Shown here piece by piece: positions 9,642-19,696 of a stretch of 64,000 nt of DNA. This DNA is from Candidatus Nitrosocosmicus agrestis. GTDB taxonomy: Archaea > Thermoproteota > Nitrososphaeria > Nitrososphaerales > Nitrososphaeraceae. The notes beneath the pieces are model-generated. The model made no database searches. It was not told the origin of the DNA and saw nothing but the letters and a program-made list of their open reading frames with translations. Every line of letters starts with the position of its first letter. The stretch's first letter is position 1. Made by a program: the position numbers and the translations under genes. The stretch spans positions 19,561-83,560 of the forward strand of contig NZ_VUYS01000018.1 of NCBI RefSeq assembly GCF_008389435.1. Reading direction: 5' to 3'.

Positions 9642-10571
9642 TCATTCATCGGCAATTACTTTTGCTGATCTGATAAGTGCATAGTCAATGAATCCGCTTT
9701 GAGAGGCTGATTTCATTTTTAGAATCGAACTATTTAAAATCTGTTCAAAGAATTTTGGATATCTACTAGTTATTAATTCAAATAATCTTTCTCTATTTTT
9801 TATAAAATAATCTGCGAGGGGTATGTAAACCTTTGCTCCGATAAGTTCAACCTCCTGTATACTAAAGCCGCAGCAACTCAAAATATTTTTAATTGAATCA
9901 AGGGTATAATGCTCAGAAGCCCAAGTAAATTTTAGAATACCCAAATTTAATAACTCTGAAAAGTAATTAAAGTTATTTTCTTTGGATATTATTGGTATAG
10001 CAATTACTAATAGTCCGGACTCTTTTAATACCCTATTTGATTCCATTACAAATTTCTTCAAAGGTTTGAAATGCTGAGCCGATTCAAAGGCTACAATTTT
10101 ATCCATTGATTCACTCATAATTGGCAATAAAGTAGATGTAGATTCCAAAAGACTTAGTCGGTTGTCAAAGTCATCATTAAAATTCATTTTGAAATTAGTA
10201 TACAGTCCCCATTCATCTTTTCTGATATTATTCTTGGCTGTTAGTAATTGCCTTCCGCTTATATTGATACTAATAACTTTAAGAAGCGGATACTTCATCA
10301 ACCAAGATAATGCCGGAGCACAGTACCCACTGCCTACATCTAGAATATTATCAGATTCTAAGAATGAACCAAATTTAGCCAATTTATGGGTCAAATTAAG
10401 TTGTGCTTGCAATGGATCAACAGTTTTTCCATCCCAATAACCAAAGTTTAAAAAGCTGCCACCAGTCCCGATTATCATCAGGTCTGAAAATGTATCATAA
10501 ATACTTTTAACGTCATTTTCATTTCTTCTAAATAATGAAAAAAAAGCAATCTTACCAATTTTGAGTGACAA
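9642..10571 (-). CDS. Class I SAM-dependent methyltransferase
   Basis: Residues 70-200 show a Rossmann methyltransferase core: motif I DVGSGYCAPALSW for SAM binding, the acidic strand-2 region LKVISINIS, SMDKIVAFESAQHF as motif IV and the post-motif RVLKESGLLVIAIPI. The N-terminus (YDTFSDLMIIGTGGSFLNFGYWD) and overall layout resemble the tocopherol/sarcosine/cyclopropane-type small-molecule methyltransferases. Substrate is unknown. The start is TTG at 10571. It is divergent from the ATPase operon. Confidence 0.8.
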   Translation of the reverse strand: MSLKIGKIAFFSLFRRNENDVKSIYDTFSDLMIIGTGGSFLNFGYWDGKTVDPLQAQLNLTHKLAKFGSFLESDNILDVGSGYCAPALSWLMKYPLLKVISINISGRQLLTAKNNIRKDEWGLYTNFKMNFNDDFDNRLSLLESTSTLLPIMSESMDKIVAFESAQHFKPLKKFVMESNRVLKESGLLVIAIPIISKENNFNYFSELLNLGILKFTWASEHYTLDSIKNILSCCGFSIQEVELIGAKVYIPLADYFIKNRERLFELITSRYPKFFEQILNSSILKMKSASQSGFIDYALIRSAKVIADE

Positions 10572-10934
10572 CTATCAAAGACTAATTTTATTAATTTACA
10601 TAATTAAAAGGTAACGTAAATATTGAGATTTAGATATCGACACATTCATTTTCTTAATTATTTTGATAAAAGGATCGAAATTGTGGCCCTTTGAAATTTG
10701 ATTCCATCTTATGATTAACATACCATGGACAATCAAGAACCCTGATAGTCCAATTCTTTGTAATTAGATCATTGCTTTAGTTTGATCGTCTACTTCTAGT
10801 CCTTTTGAAAAACTTATTGAATTTCTCTACCAACTATTTACCATCATATTATTGACGAAAATAGCAGAATTTTGTTAAATTACGATTATTTTAAAATAAC
10901 CTATTAATATGCCACCAAAGGTCTTTAATTATTA
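10572..10934. other. Divergent intergenic region upstream of the ATPase operon
   Basis: No gene is seen in these 363 bases. The region must contain the promoter of the ATPase operon on the right and that of the methyltransferase on the left. Confidence 0.5.
10889..10898 (+). promoter_or_regulatory. Candidate TATA box of the ATPase operon
   Basis: TTTTAAAATA lies 37-46 bases before the ATG of the proteolipid gene. With the usual spacing of about 25 bases this would put the transcription start some 10-20 bases before the ATG, giving a short leader. Inferred from position and composition only. Confidence 0.35.
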
Positions 10935-11276
10935 ATGAAACAATCTCGTTATTCAAAATTGTTTATGATACCCATAATCGGAGGAGCAGCTTTATTGGCA
11001 TTTGCATTGCTAACACCACAGGCATTTGGACAAGAAAGCGGAGCTGGGGATGCAGGATTAAACAAGTCATTATTAGCCGTGGCAGCTGCAATAGCAATTG
11101 CTGGTGGGTTAATTGGTACTGGAAATGCACAACAGGGAATTGGTGCAGCCGGTATGGGAATTATCGCTGAAAAGCCAGAAAAATTTGGCCAGGTTTTGTT
11201 CTTCTTCGTCATTCCTGAAACTCTATGGATCATTGGTTTCGTTCTTGGTATTATCCTGTTATTGGGTATACTGTAA
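10935..11276 (+). CDS. atpK: A/V-type ATPase subunit K (proteolipid ring)
   Basis: The membrane rotor ring subunit of the ion-translocating ATPase. An N-terminal signal-like segment (residues 10-32, ending near AFGQES) precedes one hairpin of two membrane helices (about 44-70 and 85-112). The second helix carries PET in FVIPETLWII, whose glutamate is the ion-binding residue. Single-hairpin proteolipids with a cleavable leader are known in archaea. It is the first gene of a compact operon with the other ATPase subunits. Confidence 0.93.
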   Translation: MKQSRYSKLFMIPIIGGAALLAFALLTPQAFGQESGAGDAGLNKSLLAVAAAIAIAGGLIGTGNAQQGIGAAGMGIIAEKPEKFGQVLFFFVIPETLWIIGFVLGIILLLGIL

Positions 11277-11291
11277 AAATAGTAATATCAA

Positions 11292-11852
11292 ATGTCTGCC
11301 CTCAACACATTTGATGAAGAGATTCAGGACCGAAAAAGAAAGGAACTGTCTGTCCTGAATTCTTTGTTAGAAGAAAAGAAAACAAAGACTCAAGAAATCA
11401 AGGCTTTGAAAATAAAGGACATTAAGGAAAAATACGACAATGAAGCTGAAAATAAATCACAAAGAGAATATGCCCGAATTACTGAAAGTGCCAGGTTAGA
11501 AGCAAAGAAAATTTTGTTTGATACAATTAATATGAATATGCATTCGGCTTTCGAGACTATTAGGCGCGAAATCAAGAATTATACAAAAAAGGCAGAGTAC
11601 AAAAAGTCGCTTGAAAACATGGTTAAATATGCTAAAAGTCAATTTGGTGAGGATGTAATAATAAGTTGTAGAGAATCTGATTTGCCAATAATAAAGGAGC
11701 TTAATGTAGCCGCTGGACCTCCGATAAACACCATTGGTGGGATAACCGCCACAGACAAAGGAGGAACTAGAGAACTAGACTTGACATTTGAAGAATTATT
11801 AGAGAACAATGAAGATGAATTGAAAAACTACTTGTACGAAAAAATGGTTTGA
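11292..11852 (+). CDS. atpE: A/V-type ATPase subunit E (peripheral stalk)
   Basis: A 186-aa protein with a charged coiled-coil N-terminal half (about residues 5-85, rich in EEKKTKTQEIKALK-type sequence) and a C-terminal globular half (CRESDLPIIKEL..., GGITATDKGGTRELDLTFE). This is the standard architecture of stalk subunit E, which pairs with subunit H and ties the catalytic head to subunit I. It starts 15 bases after subunit K. Its stop overlaps the start of subunit C by one base (TGATG), implying coupled translation. Confidence 0.9.
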   Translation: MSALNTFDEEIQDRKRKELSVLNSLLEEKKTKTQEIKALKIKDIKEKYDNEAENKSQREYARITESARLEAKKILFDTINMNMHSAFETIRREIKNYTKKAEYKKSLENMVKYAKSQFGEDVIISCRESDLPIIKELNVAAGPPINTIGGITATDKGGTRELDLTFEELLENNEDELKNYLYEKMV

Positions 11853-12925
11853 TGAAAATGACTACATCCTCTTATTCATCTTCTTATGGAAGATTGCAAG
11901 CAATTTCTATTAATTTTTTGTCTAAGGATTTTATTGAAACTTTAGTTAAAGCCGAAGATGTTAATGAAGTCTCTAGGTTGCTCGAATCTACTTGGTATGG
12001 CGCTGAAATTGACCGTGCCGCAGCGATGTATACTCCACCTGAATTACTAGAGGTTGCTATTAATCGTCACCTAGTCGAAGTAAACAAGATTGCTCTTGAA
12101 GCTACTCCATTTAGCGGAAAACAAGCGATTAGAGCTTACTTTTCTAAATGGGATATCCATAATATTGAACTAATCTTGTCTTCAAAAGTCATTGGTCGAA
12201 CAATAACAGAAACTGAACCCTTTTTGGTCTCTAGCCGCAATTTTCCGGCTGGAATAACAGCGGGGAATATTCCTCACGATGAAATGAAAATCATACTTTC
12301 TCAACCTACGGTTGAGGGAGTGGTTAATCAACTGGTTAAATACAAATATGGTACTATTTTAATTCAAAACCTCGATACGTATCAGAAAACGTCTGACATT
12401 AGTCCTATGATGACTGAACTTTTGTCCTTTTACTATACAAATCTCCTTGAAAGTATCAAGTTTTTTCAAGGCGACGAAGGAATTACAAGAGATTTGTTTA
12501 GGACTCAAATTGATAAGAAAAATATTTTAACATTACTTAAAGGGAAGGATTCTAAACTAGATCGAGATTTAGTGAAGAAACATTTGATAGAAAACGGAAA
12601 AATTCCCATCGACAAACTTATGGAAATTTTCACTGCAAATACAGTTGAGGAGTTCATTAACCGTATTGAAGAACATATTAAATTTGGTGATTTGTTAGAT
12701 AATTATGTGAAAACTCAAAATCTAGTCGATTTCGAAGTTGCTATGGACAAATATATCAACAATAATTATGTAAGAAAATTAAAAAATATAGCTCTTTCTA
12801 TTGGAACGATTTTTCATTTTATTATAAAAGCTGAATTTGAATGGGATAATATAAAAAGAATAGCCTATGGAAAGCGTTACAATCTTACACCTGACCGGAT
12901 TAATTCAATGTTGGTGATGGAGTAA
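11852..12925 (+). CDS. atpC: A/V-type ATPase subunit C
   Basis: Subunit C/AC39-type protein of about 357 aa that couples the central rotor stalk to the proteolipid ring. Recognised by YGRLQAISINFLSKDFIETLVKA near the start, the all-helical composition, and the TPFSGKQAIRAYFSKWDIHNIE segment typical of the family. The ATG at 11852 overlaps the stop of subunit E. A TTG one codon upstream is possible. Confidence 0.9.
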   Translation: MKMTTSSYSSSYGRLQAISINFLSKDFIETLVKAEDVNEVSRLLESTWYGAEIDRAAAMYTPPELLEVAINRHLVEVNKIALEATPFSGKQAIRAYFSKWDIHNIELILSSKVIGRTITETEPFLVSSRNFPAGITAGNIPHDEMKIILSQPTVEGVVNQLVKYKYGTILIQNLDTYQKTSDISPMMTELLSFYYTNLLESIKFFQGDEGITRDLFRTQIDKKNILTLLKGKDSKLDRDLVKKHLIENGKIPIDKLMEIFTANTVEEFINRIEEHIKFGDLLDNYVKTQNLVDFEVAMDKYINNNYVRKLKNIALSIGTIFHFIIKAEFEWDNIKRIAYGKRYNLTPDRINSMLVME

Positions 12926-12931
12926 GTAAAA

Positions 12932-13267
12932 ATGTCAAGCAAGAAATCAGATAATATTAAATCGATTGCTGTTATCGGTGAGAGAGAGATAGTAATGGGA
13001 TATAGGCTATTGGGAGTTGAGGACACATTCGTTGTAAATGATAAAAACGAAGCCGTAAAGAAAATGGATGAACTTTTTTCCTCTCATAAATACAATCTAG
13101 TAATAGCAAGTCAGTTTGTTCAAGAATCACTTCCTCAAGTTACCAGGACAAGGATCGAGTCTTCTATAGATCCACTTGTACTCTTTATGCCAGCATTGCA
13201 AGGTGCAATACACGAAGAGTCGATAGCCGCATTAGCCAAACGGGTATTAGGAATAAGTTTGGGATAA
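12932..13267 (+). CDS. atpF: A/V-type ATPase subunit F
   Basis: The small central-stalk subunit, 111 aa, with the family pattern: AVIGEREIVMGYRLLGVED near the N-terminus, then YNLVIASQFVQESL and a central helix. It sits six bases after subunit C and 39 bases before subunit A. The position between C and A is the classical archaeal order. Confidence 0.9.
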   Translation: MSSKKSDNIKSIAVIGEREIVMGYRLLGVEDTFVVNDKNEAVKKMDELFSSHKYNLVIASQFVQESLPQVTRTRIESSIDPLVLFMPALQGAIHEESIAALAKRVLGISLG

Positions 13268-13306
13268 GTATTAAAATGGGATAATAAAGGTGAAAGGTAA
13301 GGCAAG

Positions 13307-15073
13307 ATGTCAAATTCAATAGTTTCGCGTATTTCAGGATCAGTAGTTGTTGCTACTGATGTAGAGGATGCAGAAATGTACCATGTGGTACGCATTGGAG
13401 ATTTAGGATTATTAGGAGAGATTATTAGATTAGAAGGAAATAAAGCTACTATTCAGGTATATGAGGATACAACCGGAATCAGGCCAGGTGAAAAAATTGT
13501 TAATACTAAAAGACCTTTGTCAATTCAGCTAGGACCAGGTTTACTAACTTCAATTTATGATGGTATTCAGAGACCACTAGATGTATTAAGAGAAAAAAGT
13601 GGTGATTTTATTGGCAGAGGGGTTACAATACCTGCACTTGATCAACACAAAAAATGGACATTCGTTCCATTGAAAGGAAAAAACGACGAAGTCCATGAGG
13701 GAGAAATAATAGGGGAAGTTCAAGAAACCCCATTAATAAATCACAAAATAATGGTTCCATTCGGAATAAATGGTAAGATAACCGATATAGCAGAAGGAAA
13801 GTATACAGTAAATGAGAATGTAGCAGAAATCAAAACAGCAACTGGCAAATCAAATGTGGGTTTATCAAATTGGTGGATGGTGAGGAGTCCACGACCAGTC
13901 GCTAAAAAGCTGCCTCCAGTCTCTCCTTTGCTGACTGGACAGAGAGTTTTGGATACATTTTTCCCTGTTGCCAAAGGAGGTACTGCAGCTATTCCCGGAC
14001 CGTTTGGGAGCGGCAAAACAGTAACACAACAACAACTAGCAAAATGGGCGGACAGCAACGTAATTGTTTACATTGGTTGCGGCGAACGTGGAAATGAGAT
14101 GACCGAAATTTTGACCACTTTTCCTGAATTAGAAGATCCGAAATCAAAAAGACCGTTAATGGAAAGAACCATACTAGTTGCTAACACATCTAATATGCCT
14201 GTTGCTGCTAGAGAAGCCAGTATATACACTGGAATCACTATGGGTGAATACTATAGAGATATGGGATATGATGTCGCACTAATGGCCGACAGCACGTCAA
14301 GGTGGGCAGAAGCACTAAGAGAAATATCTGGTAGACTTGAGGAAATGCCCGGTGAAGAGGGATACCCGGCTTATTTGGGTCGTAGACTTGCGGAGTTTTA
14401 CGAACGTGGAGGAAAAGCGGTAGTTACTTCTCCTGAACAACGATTAGGCTCACTAACATTGGTTGGAGCTGTTTCACCTCCAGGTGGAGACTTTTCAGAA
14501 CCCGTTTCTCAGAATACATTGAGAGTCACCCGTGTATTTTGGGGATTGGATGCAAACTTGGCTTCACGTCGTCACTTTCCATCCATTAACTGGCTCACTA
14601 GTTATTCACTTTATGCTGATGATATGGATGACTGGTACAAGAACAATATATCTCCACAATGGACTGCTTTGAGAAAGGAAGCATTGGAAATCCTTCAACG
14701 AGAAGCTGAGTTACAAGAAATTGTGCAGTTAATTGGCTACGATGCTTTACCTGAGCCAGAAAAGGGAATACTTGATACCGCTCGTTCGATTCGAGAAGAC
14801 TACTTACAACAGAGTGCTTATGATGAAGTTGACACGTATACCTCCATCAAAAAACAGTTTTTGATGCTCCAGACCATACTGGAATTTGGACGATTGGAAG
14901 CCGAAGCAATCAAGAAAGGTGTTCAATCAACAAAGATTGGTACTTTACCAACCCGGAAAGAATTGTCAATGATAAAGTGGACAAGAGAAGAAGAAGTAAA
15001 TGCTAAAGTAGAAGAAATTAAGACTAATATGAGTAAGCAATTTAAAGAATTAATTATGGAGGTTGCACGCTAA
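13307..15073 (+). CDS. atpA: A/V-type ATPase catalytic subunit A
   Basis: Catalytic nucleotide-binding subunit, 588 aa, the normal length. The N-terminal beta-barrel and the 'non-homologous region' precede the Walker A loop GPFGSGKT (about residues 231-238). GCGERGNEMTE follows, then the Walker B region DVALMADSTSRWAEALREISGRLEEMPGEEG, all hallmarks of archaeal/vacuolar A subunits. No intein is inserted. The stop is immediately followed by the ATG of subunit B. Confidence 0.97.
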   Translation: MSNSIVSRISGSVVVATDVEDAEMYHVVRIGDLGLLGEIIRLEGNKATIQVYEDTTGIRPGEKIVNTKRPLSIQLGPGLLTSIYDGIQRPLDVLREKSGDFIGRGVTIPALDQHKKWTFVPLKGKNDEVHEGEIIGEVQETPLINHKIMVPFGINGKITDIAEGKYTVNENVAEIKTATGKSNVGLSNWWMVRSPRPVAKKLPPVSPLLTGQRVLDTFFPVAKGGTAAIPGPFGSGKTVTQQQLAKWADSNVIVYIGCGERGNEMTEILTTFPELEDPKSKRPLMERTILVANTSNMPVAAREASIYTGITMGEYYRDMGYDVALMADSTSRWAEALREISGRLEEMPGEEGYPAYLGRRLAEFYERGGKAVVTSPEQRLGSLTLVGAVSPPGGDFSEPVSQNTLRVTRVFWGLDANLASRRHFPSINWLTSYSLYADDMDDWYKNNISPQWTALRKEALEILQREAELQEIVQLIGYDALPEPEKGILDTARSIREDYLQQSAYDEVDTYTSIKKQFLMLQTILEFGRLEAEAIKKGVQSTKIGTLPTRKELSMIKWTREEEVNAKVEEIKTNMSKQFKELIMEVAR

Positions 15074-16477
15074 ATGTCTAAAATAGCTTATAAAAATCTG
15101 TCAAAAATAGCCGGACCGCTTATTTTCGTCGAAGGGGTAAGAGATGCTGCTTATGGTGAGATGGTAGAAGTTAAACTAGCAAATGGTGAGAGAAGGAAAG
15201 GCCAAGTGCTCGATACAAGAGAAGGCTTAGCGGTTGTTCAAGTCTTTGGGCAAACCTATGGACTAGGAACAGATAATACATCAACCAAATTCGTAGGTGA
15301 AACTGCGATGATTTCCGTTTCTGATGAGATGCTAGGGAGAACTTTTGATGGACTAGGTAATCCGAGGGATAATGGTCCAAAAATTATATCCAAAGAAAGA
15401 TTCGACTTGGTCGGTTCTGGAATAAATCCTTACTCTCGAGAAGAGCCATCTGAATTTATTCAGACTGGTATGTCAAACATTGACGGTATGAATACTCTTG
15501 TTAGAGGTCAAAAATTACCTATATTTTCAGGAGCGGGTTTGCCTCATAATCTACTGGCTTCTCAGATTGCACGTCAAGCCAAGGTGTTGTCCTCCTCTGA
15601 ATCTTTTTCAGTGGTTTTTGGCGCCATTGGTATTACTAGTGAAGAAGCAAACTTTTTTGTCAAACAATTTGAAGAAAGTGGAGCACTTGGACGTAGTGTG
15701 TTGTTTCTGAACCTATCATCAGATCCCTCAATGGAGCGTATCCTTACGCCTAGGTTAGCCTTGACCACTGCGGAGTTCCTGGCTTACGAAAGGGAAATGC
15801 ATGTTCTTGTGATCTTGACTGATATGACTAACTACTGCGAAGCATTGAGAGAAATTTCTGCTGCTCGTGAAGAAGTACCAGGCAGGAGAGGGTATCCAGG
15901 ATACATGTATACCGATTTGGCATCAATTTATGAAAGAGCTGGCAAGATAAAGGGTCGAAAAGGCTCTGTTACGCAAATTCCAATATTGGCAATGCCTGCA
16001 GATGATATTACACATCCCATACCTGATTTGACCGGTTACATTACTGAAGGTCAAATAGTAATGAGCAGAGAATTGCACAGGTTAAATATTCAACCTCCCG
16101 TAGACGTCTTGACAAGTTTGTCCAGATTGATGAATCAAGGTATTGGCAGTGGAAGAACTAGGGAAGATCATCGTAACCTTGCCGATCAGTTATATGCTGC
16201 ATACGCACAAGGTAAAGATGCTAGAGCATTGGCTGCAATTGTAGGTGAAGAGGCCTTAAGTGATATAGACCGAAAATTCTTGGCAATTGCAAACAACTTT
16301 GAAAGAAAATTTGTTAATCAAGGGATTGACGAAAATAGATCAATAGAACAAACGCTTGGAATCGGCTGGGAACTACTATCAGATCTACCAGAATCTGAAA
16401 TGAAGAGAATCAAACCTGAATTTATTGCTAAATACAGGAAAAAATCTCTAGAAGTCGAATCTGAAAAAGAGGAGTAA
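15074..16477 (+). CDS. atpB: A/V-type ATPase regulatory subunit B
   Basis: Non-catalytic hexamer partner of subunit A, 467 aa. It has the degenerate nucleotide site SGAGLPHN in place of a P-loop, the [19 protein letters not shown] segment and [28 protein letters not shown], which identify subunit B. It begins at the base after the subunit A stop. The gap to subunit D is eight bases. Confidence 0.97.
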   Translation: MSKIAYKNLSKIAGPLIFVEGVRDAAYGEMVEVKLANGERRKGQVLDTREGLAVVQVFGQTYGLGTDNTSTKFVGETAMISVSDEMLGRTFDGLGNPRDNGPKIISKERFDLVGSGINPYSREEPSEFIQTGMSNIDGMNTLVRGQKLPIFSGAGLPHNLLASQIARQAKVLSSSESFSVVFGAIGITSEEANFFVKQFEESGALGRSVLFLNLSSDPSMERILTPRLALTTAEFLAYEREMHVLVILTDMTNYCEALREISAAREEVPGRRGYPGYMYTDLASIYERAGKIKGRKGSVTQIPILAMPADDITHPIPDLTGYITEGQIVMSRELHRLNIQPPVDVLTSLSRLMNQGIGSGRTREDHRNLADQLYAAYAQGKDARALAAIVGEEALSDIDRKFLAIANNFERKFVNQGIDENRSIEQTLGIGWELLSDLPESEMKRIKPEFIAKYRKKSLEVESEKEE

Positions 16478-16485
16478 GAATACTA

Positions 16486-17151
16486 ATGCCATCTGCTACG
16501 GATATCAGGCCTACTAGGCTAGAATACATTCGTACCAAAAGAAGAATAGTCATTGCTAAAAAGGGATTAAAGCTTTTAAAACTAAAGCGACAAGCCCTTA
16601 TTTTGGAATTTTTCAATACAAGCAAGACCGCTGCGGCTTTAAGGGAAAACTTGCAGAAAGAGCTAATCAAAGGATATGAATCAATAAGAATGGCTGAAAT
16701 TTTGGCCGGTTCTATGCGATTGGAAAATGAATCAATGAAACTTCCTATGATGGGGAAACTGAATGTAAAATCTAAAAGTATAATGGGTGTCCACATACCC
16801 AGACTTGAAGGTGGACAAAACAAAGTTTATGAGGAGTATTTACTTGAGCTCCCAACATCCATAAATGAAGCCATTAGCTCATTTAACAAAATTCACAAAA
16901 TTGTGTTAGAAGTTGCAGAGAAAGAAACTGCACTAAGAAAATTGCTTTACGAAATTGAAAGAACAAAACGCAAATCTAATGCAATCGAAAATGTTTTCAT
17001 TCCACGACTTATGAGTGCTGTCAAATTTATTACATTTCGTTTAGATGAAATAGAACGTGACACTTTTATTATGTTGAAAACAGTAAAGAGAAAGATGGGT
17101 GAACGGGAATCAGAGGAATTGAAGGAGGTTGAAGCTGAGATAAATGTTTAA
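16486..17151 (+). CDS. atpD: A/V-type ATPase subunit D (rotor shaft)
   Basis: Central shaft subunit, 221 aa. It opens with ATDIRPTRLEYIRTKRRIVIAKKGLKLLK, the conserved long N-terminal helix, and has the matching C-terminal helix (RRTKRKSNAIENVFIPRL-type sequence). Its last codons overlap the start of a small membrane protein gene at 17144. Confidence 0.93.
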   Translation: MPSATDIRPTRLEYIRTKRRIVIAKKGLKLLKLKRQALILEFFNTSKTAAALRENLQKELIKGYESIRMAEILAGSMRLENESMKLPMMGKLNVKSKSIMGVHIPRLEGGQNKVYEEYLLELPTSINEAISSFNKIHKIVLEVAEKETALRKLLYEIERTKRKSNAIENVFIPRLMSAVKFITFRLDEIERDTFIMLKTVKRKMGERESEELKEVEAEINV

Positions 17152-17302
17152 CGATATGAATAATAGTAGTTTTAATAATGGTTTCAAAAATGAGAATCAG
17201 AAGAAGTTCCACCGAATTATGAGAGTTATCAAGTTTGGTAATATTATGGCAACTGCAATTTTATTGATATTTCTAATCAATTATTTAATAGGTGTAAATT
17301 AA
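17144..17302 (+). CDS. 52-residue single-TM protein inside the ATPase operon
   Basis: The ORF starts with ATG 17144 inside the last codons of subunit D (8-base overlap) and ends two bases before subunit H. The product has a polar, Asn-rich N-terminus (MFNDMNNSSFNNGFKNENQ), a short basic stretch (KKFHRIMRVIKF) and one membrane helix (NIMATAILLIFLINYLIG). No standard archaeal ATPase subunit has this form. The tight overlap and same strand indicate co-translation with the ATPase, so an assembly factor or small extra membrane subunit is the natural guess. A shorter product from the ATG at 17156 is possible. Confidence 0.7.
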   Translation: MFNDMNNSSFNNGFKNENQKKFHRIMRVIKFGNIMATAILLIFLINYLIGVN

Positions 17303-17304
17303 AG

Positions 17305-17640
17305 ATGGTAAATGATTCCGAACAAGAACAATATATAAAATCACTTGTAAAAATAAAAGAAATAGAGGACAGGGTTCAAAAGGAAATTGAGCAACGAAAA
17401 GTGGAAGTCGATGCTGAAATTAAAGAATTGGATGAAGATTTAATATCTTCAATCAATTTGGCAGAAGATGAAGGTAAACAACTAGTAGAATCAAGTATAT
17501 CTAAATCTCGTCTGAAAGCAGAGTCTGAGGCCAAGAAAATAATATCAGATGCCGAAGCCAAATCTAAGAACATTACATTCAACTTTGATCAATCCATGGT
17601 TAAAGAGATTTTGGAGATCCTGTTTAAGGGACTAAAATAG
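17305..17640 (+). CDS. atpH: A/V-type ATPase subunit H (peripheral stalk)
   Basis: A 111-aa, almost fully charged coiled-coil protein (KIKEIEDRVQKEIEQRKVEV..., KSRLKAESEAKKIISDAEAK). This matches the short archaeal subunit H/G that forms the peripheral stalk heterodimer with E. It lies 13 bases before subunit I, its binding partner at the membrane. Confidence 0.85.
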   Translation: MVNDSEQEQYIKSLVKIKEIEDRVQKEIEQRKVEVDAEIKELDEDLISSINLAEDEGKQLVESSISKSRLKAESEAKKIISDAEAKSKNITFNFDQSMVKEILEILFKGLK

Positions 17641-17653
17641 GAATTTAAACATC

Positions 17654-19696
17654 ATGACATTACTTCGTCCAGAACCTATGTCTAAAATAGCAGTTCTGGG
17701 ATTAAAAAAATACCGTCAAAAAATAGTTTCAATATTACAGGAGATGAGTGTTGTTCAAATTGAACCGATATCCAAGGAGATATCAACGTATTTAAGTTCT
17801 GAGAAGGAAAGCGAATCCCATAGGCATATTTCAGATCAACTGATCAGAATTCGAGGATTATTGAGCGCTATCCCGGTGATCCCAATAAAAGAAAAAATCA
17901 AGTTTGATTCTGTTGAAGAACTTGACTCCGTCCTACGAAAGTTAGATATCGATAGCCGAGTTTCTTCCCTGGAAAGACAGAAAGAGAATTTGCTTACTAC
18001 TATTAGGAATACTCAAAATAATATAAAACTGTTAACTGAATTTTCGTTCTTTCCTGAGGATTTAAGTGTTTTACACCTAAAGTCTGCACGTTCATTTTTT
18101 GGCAGAGTGTCTAGTGAAAAATACCCTGAATTTAAAAAGAAATTAGAATCAAATAACCAGGATATTATTCTATATGCAAATGAAGGTGAGAAAGTAACTA
18201 GATTTGTTTTAGTCGTTTTACCACACTATCCCTCTAATGCTTTGGCATCTATTATTAATTTGTACAGTGTTCATATGGAAGCAGTGCCTGACTTGAAGGG
18301 AAAGCCAGAAAAGGTGATTCAAGAATTAAAGCATAATTTAGAGGAACATGAAAGCAATCTTGGAAAAATTGAAAATGAGTTGTTGGAGATTTCTAAAGAT
18401 AAATTTTCATTGCTAAAGGGATTAGAAGAACAACTGGATATTGAGAACAAAAGGTTGGAGGTAATTGATAATTTGGGCGTGACTAAAGACACTTTTACCT
18501 TGGAAGGTTGGATTCCTAAATCAAAATTAGAAGAAACCAAGGCATCGATTAGTCATCATAGCATAGGGACCATGGTTTTTGTTTTGAATACGGATGAAAT
18601 TCCTCCTACATTACAAAGTAATCCTAAAAAAACAAGGGTTTTTGAGTCATTTATTAGATTTTATTCTTTGCCTTCGGGCAATGAATTTGATCCCACTCTG
18701 GTTTTTGCATTGGTATTTCCGGTTTTTTATGGTATGATGTTTGCAGATTTTGGTTATGCCGTAGTAATCTTGCTAGTGTCCAGATGGGTAATCCGAAGAG
18801 TTGAGGGTGGCAAGAAGAACTTAACAATTATGCCTAAATTTCTGAGAAACTTTGGAAAAACCATACTTTTGCCTACCCAGATGGTTAAAATCGCAAAGGC
18901 AATTACACCCGGTTGCATCATTGCAATGGTGCTGGGATTCTGTTTCAATCTTTACTTTGGATTCCACTTAAATGAATATATTTTTGGATTCCTAAATAGC
19001 ATTGGTGGTCTTCATCTGCCTGCGGATGGAACTATTTTCGACCCATTATCTACATGGGGTCTTCGAAAACTTTTGTTGATTAGTGGATACATTGGATTGG
19101 GAATGGTTTCATTTGGATTTATCTTAGGAATTATAAATGATATAAACCACAAGAACAAAAGACACGCAATAGGAAAGATTGGATGGTTGCTCTTTGGATG
19201 GGGCGTTGTATTTATTGGATTGGGCTTGATAGGACACGAAAATATCAATCCCACTGCTAGTATAACTGGGGCTGTTTACTTTGCTCTGATATTTGGAGGA
19301 ATTGGATTGATGTTTTACGGTGAAGGCTCTAGAGCTATGATGGAGTTACCTTCCATTATTAGCCATATTTTGTCATTCACTAGGTTGATTGGTATCATGA
19401 TGGCTTCAATTATATTGGCAGATGTAATCGATCATATTTTCATTCGAACATCTGATAATGGGATCATATTTCTGATAGTAGGTACTGCCATCCTCGTTAT
19501 TGGGCATTTGTTTAATATAATATTAGGCGTATTTGAACCGGGAATTCAGGGAGCCAGGCTCTTGTATGTCGAATTCTTCTCAAAGTTTTACCATGGTAAT
19601 GGAAGGCCGTTTAAGCCATTTGGCTTCAAGAGACGGTATACAGAAAATCAATATCCAAAGCCTACTCCCCCTGAACCCAAACCTCATATTAGTTAA
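17654..19696 (+). CDS. atpI: A/V-type ATPase subunit I (membrane stator, 'a' subunit)
   Basis: A 680-aa protein with an N-terminal cytoplasmic half holding long coiled coils (residues ~90-130 and 215-275) and a C-terminal membrane half with about eight helices starting near LVFALVFPVFYGMMFADFGY. The essential arginine of the ion path is in SHILSFTRLIGIMMASIILAD. It opens with PEPMSKIAVLGLKKYRQKIV, the usual N-terminal strand. Last gene of the operon, followed by a pyrimidine-rich terminator. Confidence 0.95.
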   Translation: MTLLRPEPMSKIAVLGLKKYRQKIVSILQEMSVVQIEPISKEISTYLSSEKESESHRHISDQLIRIRGLLSAIPVIPIKEKIKFDSVEELDSVLRKLDIDSRVSSLERQKENLLTTIRNTQNNIKLLTEFSFFPEDLSVLHLKSARSFFGRVSSEKYPEFKKKLESNNQDIILYANEGEKVTRFVLVVLPHYPSNALASIINLYSVHMEAVPDLKGKPEKVIQELKHNLEEHESNLGKIENELLEISKDKFSLLKGLEEQLDIENKRLEVIDNLGVTKDTFTLEGWIPKSKLEETKASISHHSIGTMVFVLNTDEIPPTLQSNPKKTRVFESFIRFYSLPSGNEFDPTLVFALVFPVFYGMMFADFGYAVVILLVSRWVIRRVEGGKKNLTIMPKFLRNFGKTILLPTQMVKIAKAITPGCIIAMVLGFCFNLYFGFHLNEYIFGFLNSIGGLHLPADGTIFDPLSTWGLRKLLLISGYIGLGMVSFGFILGIINDINHKNKRHAIGKIGWLLFGWGVVFIGLGLIGHENINPTASITGAVYFALIFGGIGLMFYGEGSRAMMELPSIISHILSFTRLIGIMMASIILADVIDHIFIRTSDNGIIFLIVGTAILVIGHLFNIILGVFEPGIQGARLLYVEFFSKFYHGNGRPFKPFGFKRRYTENQYPKPTPPEPKPHIS

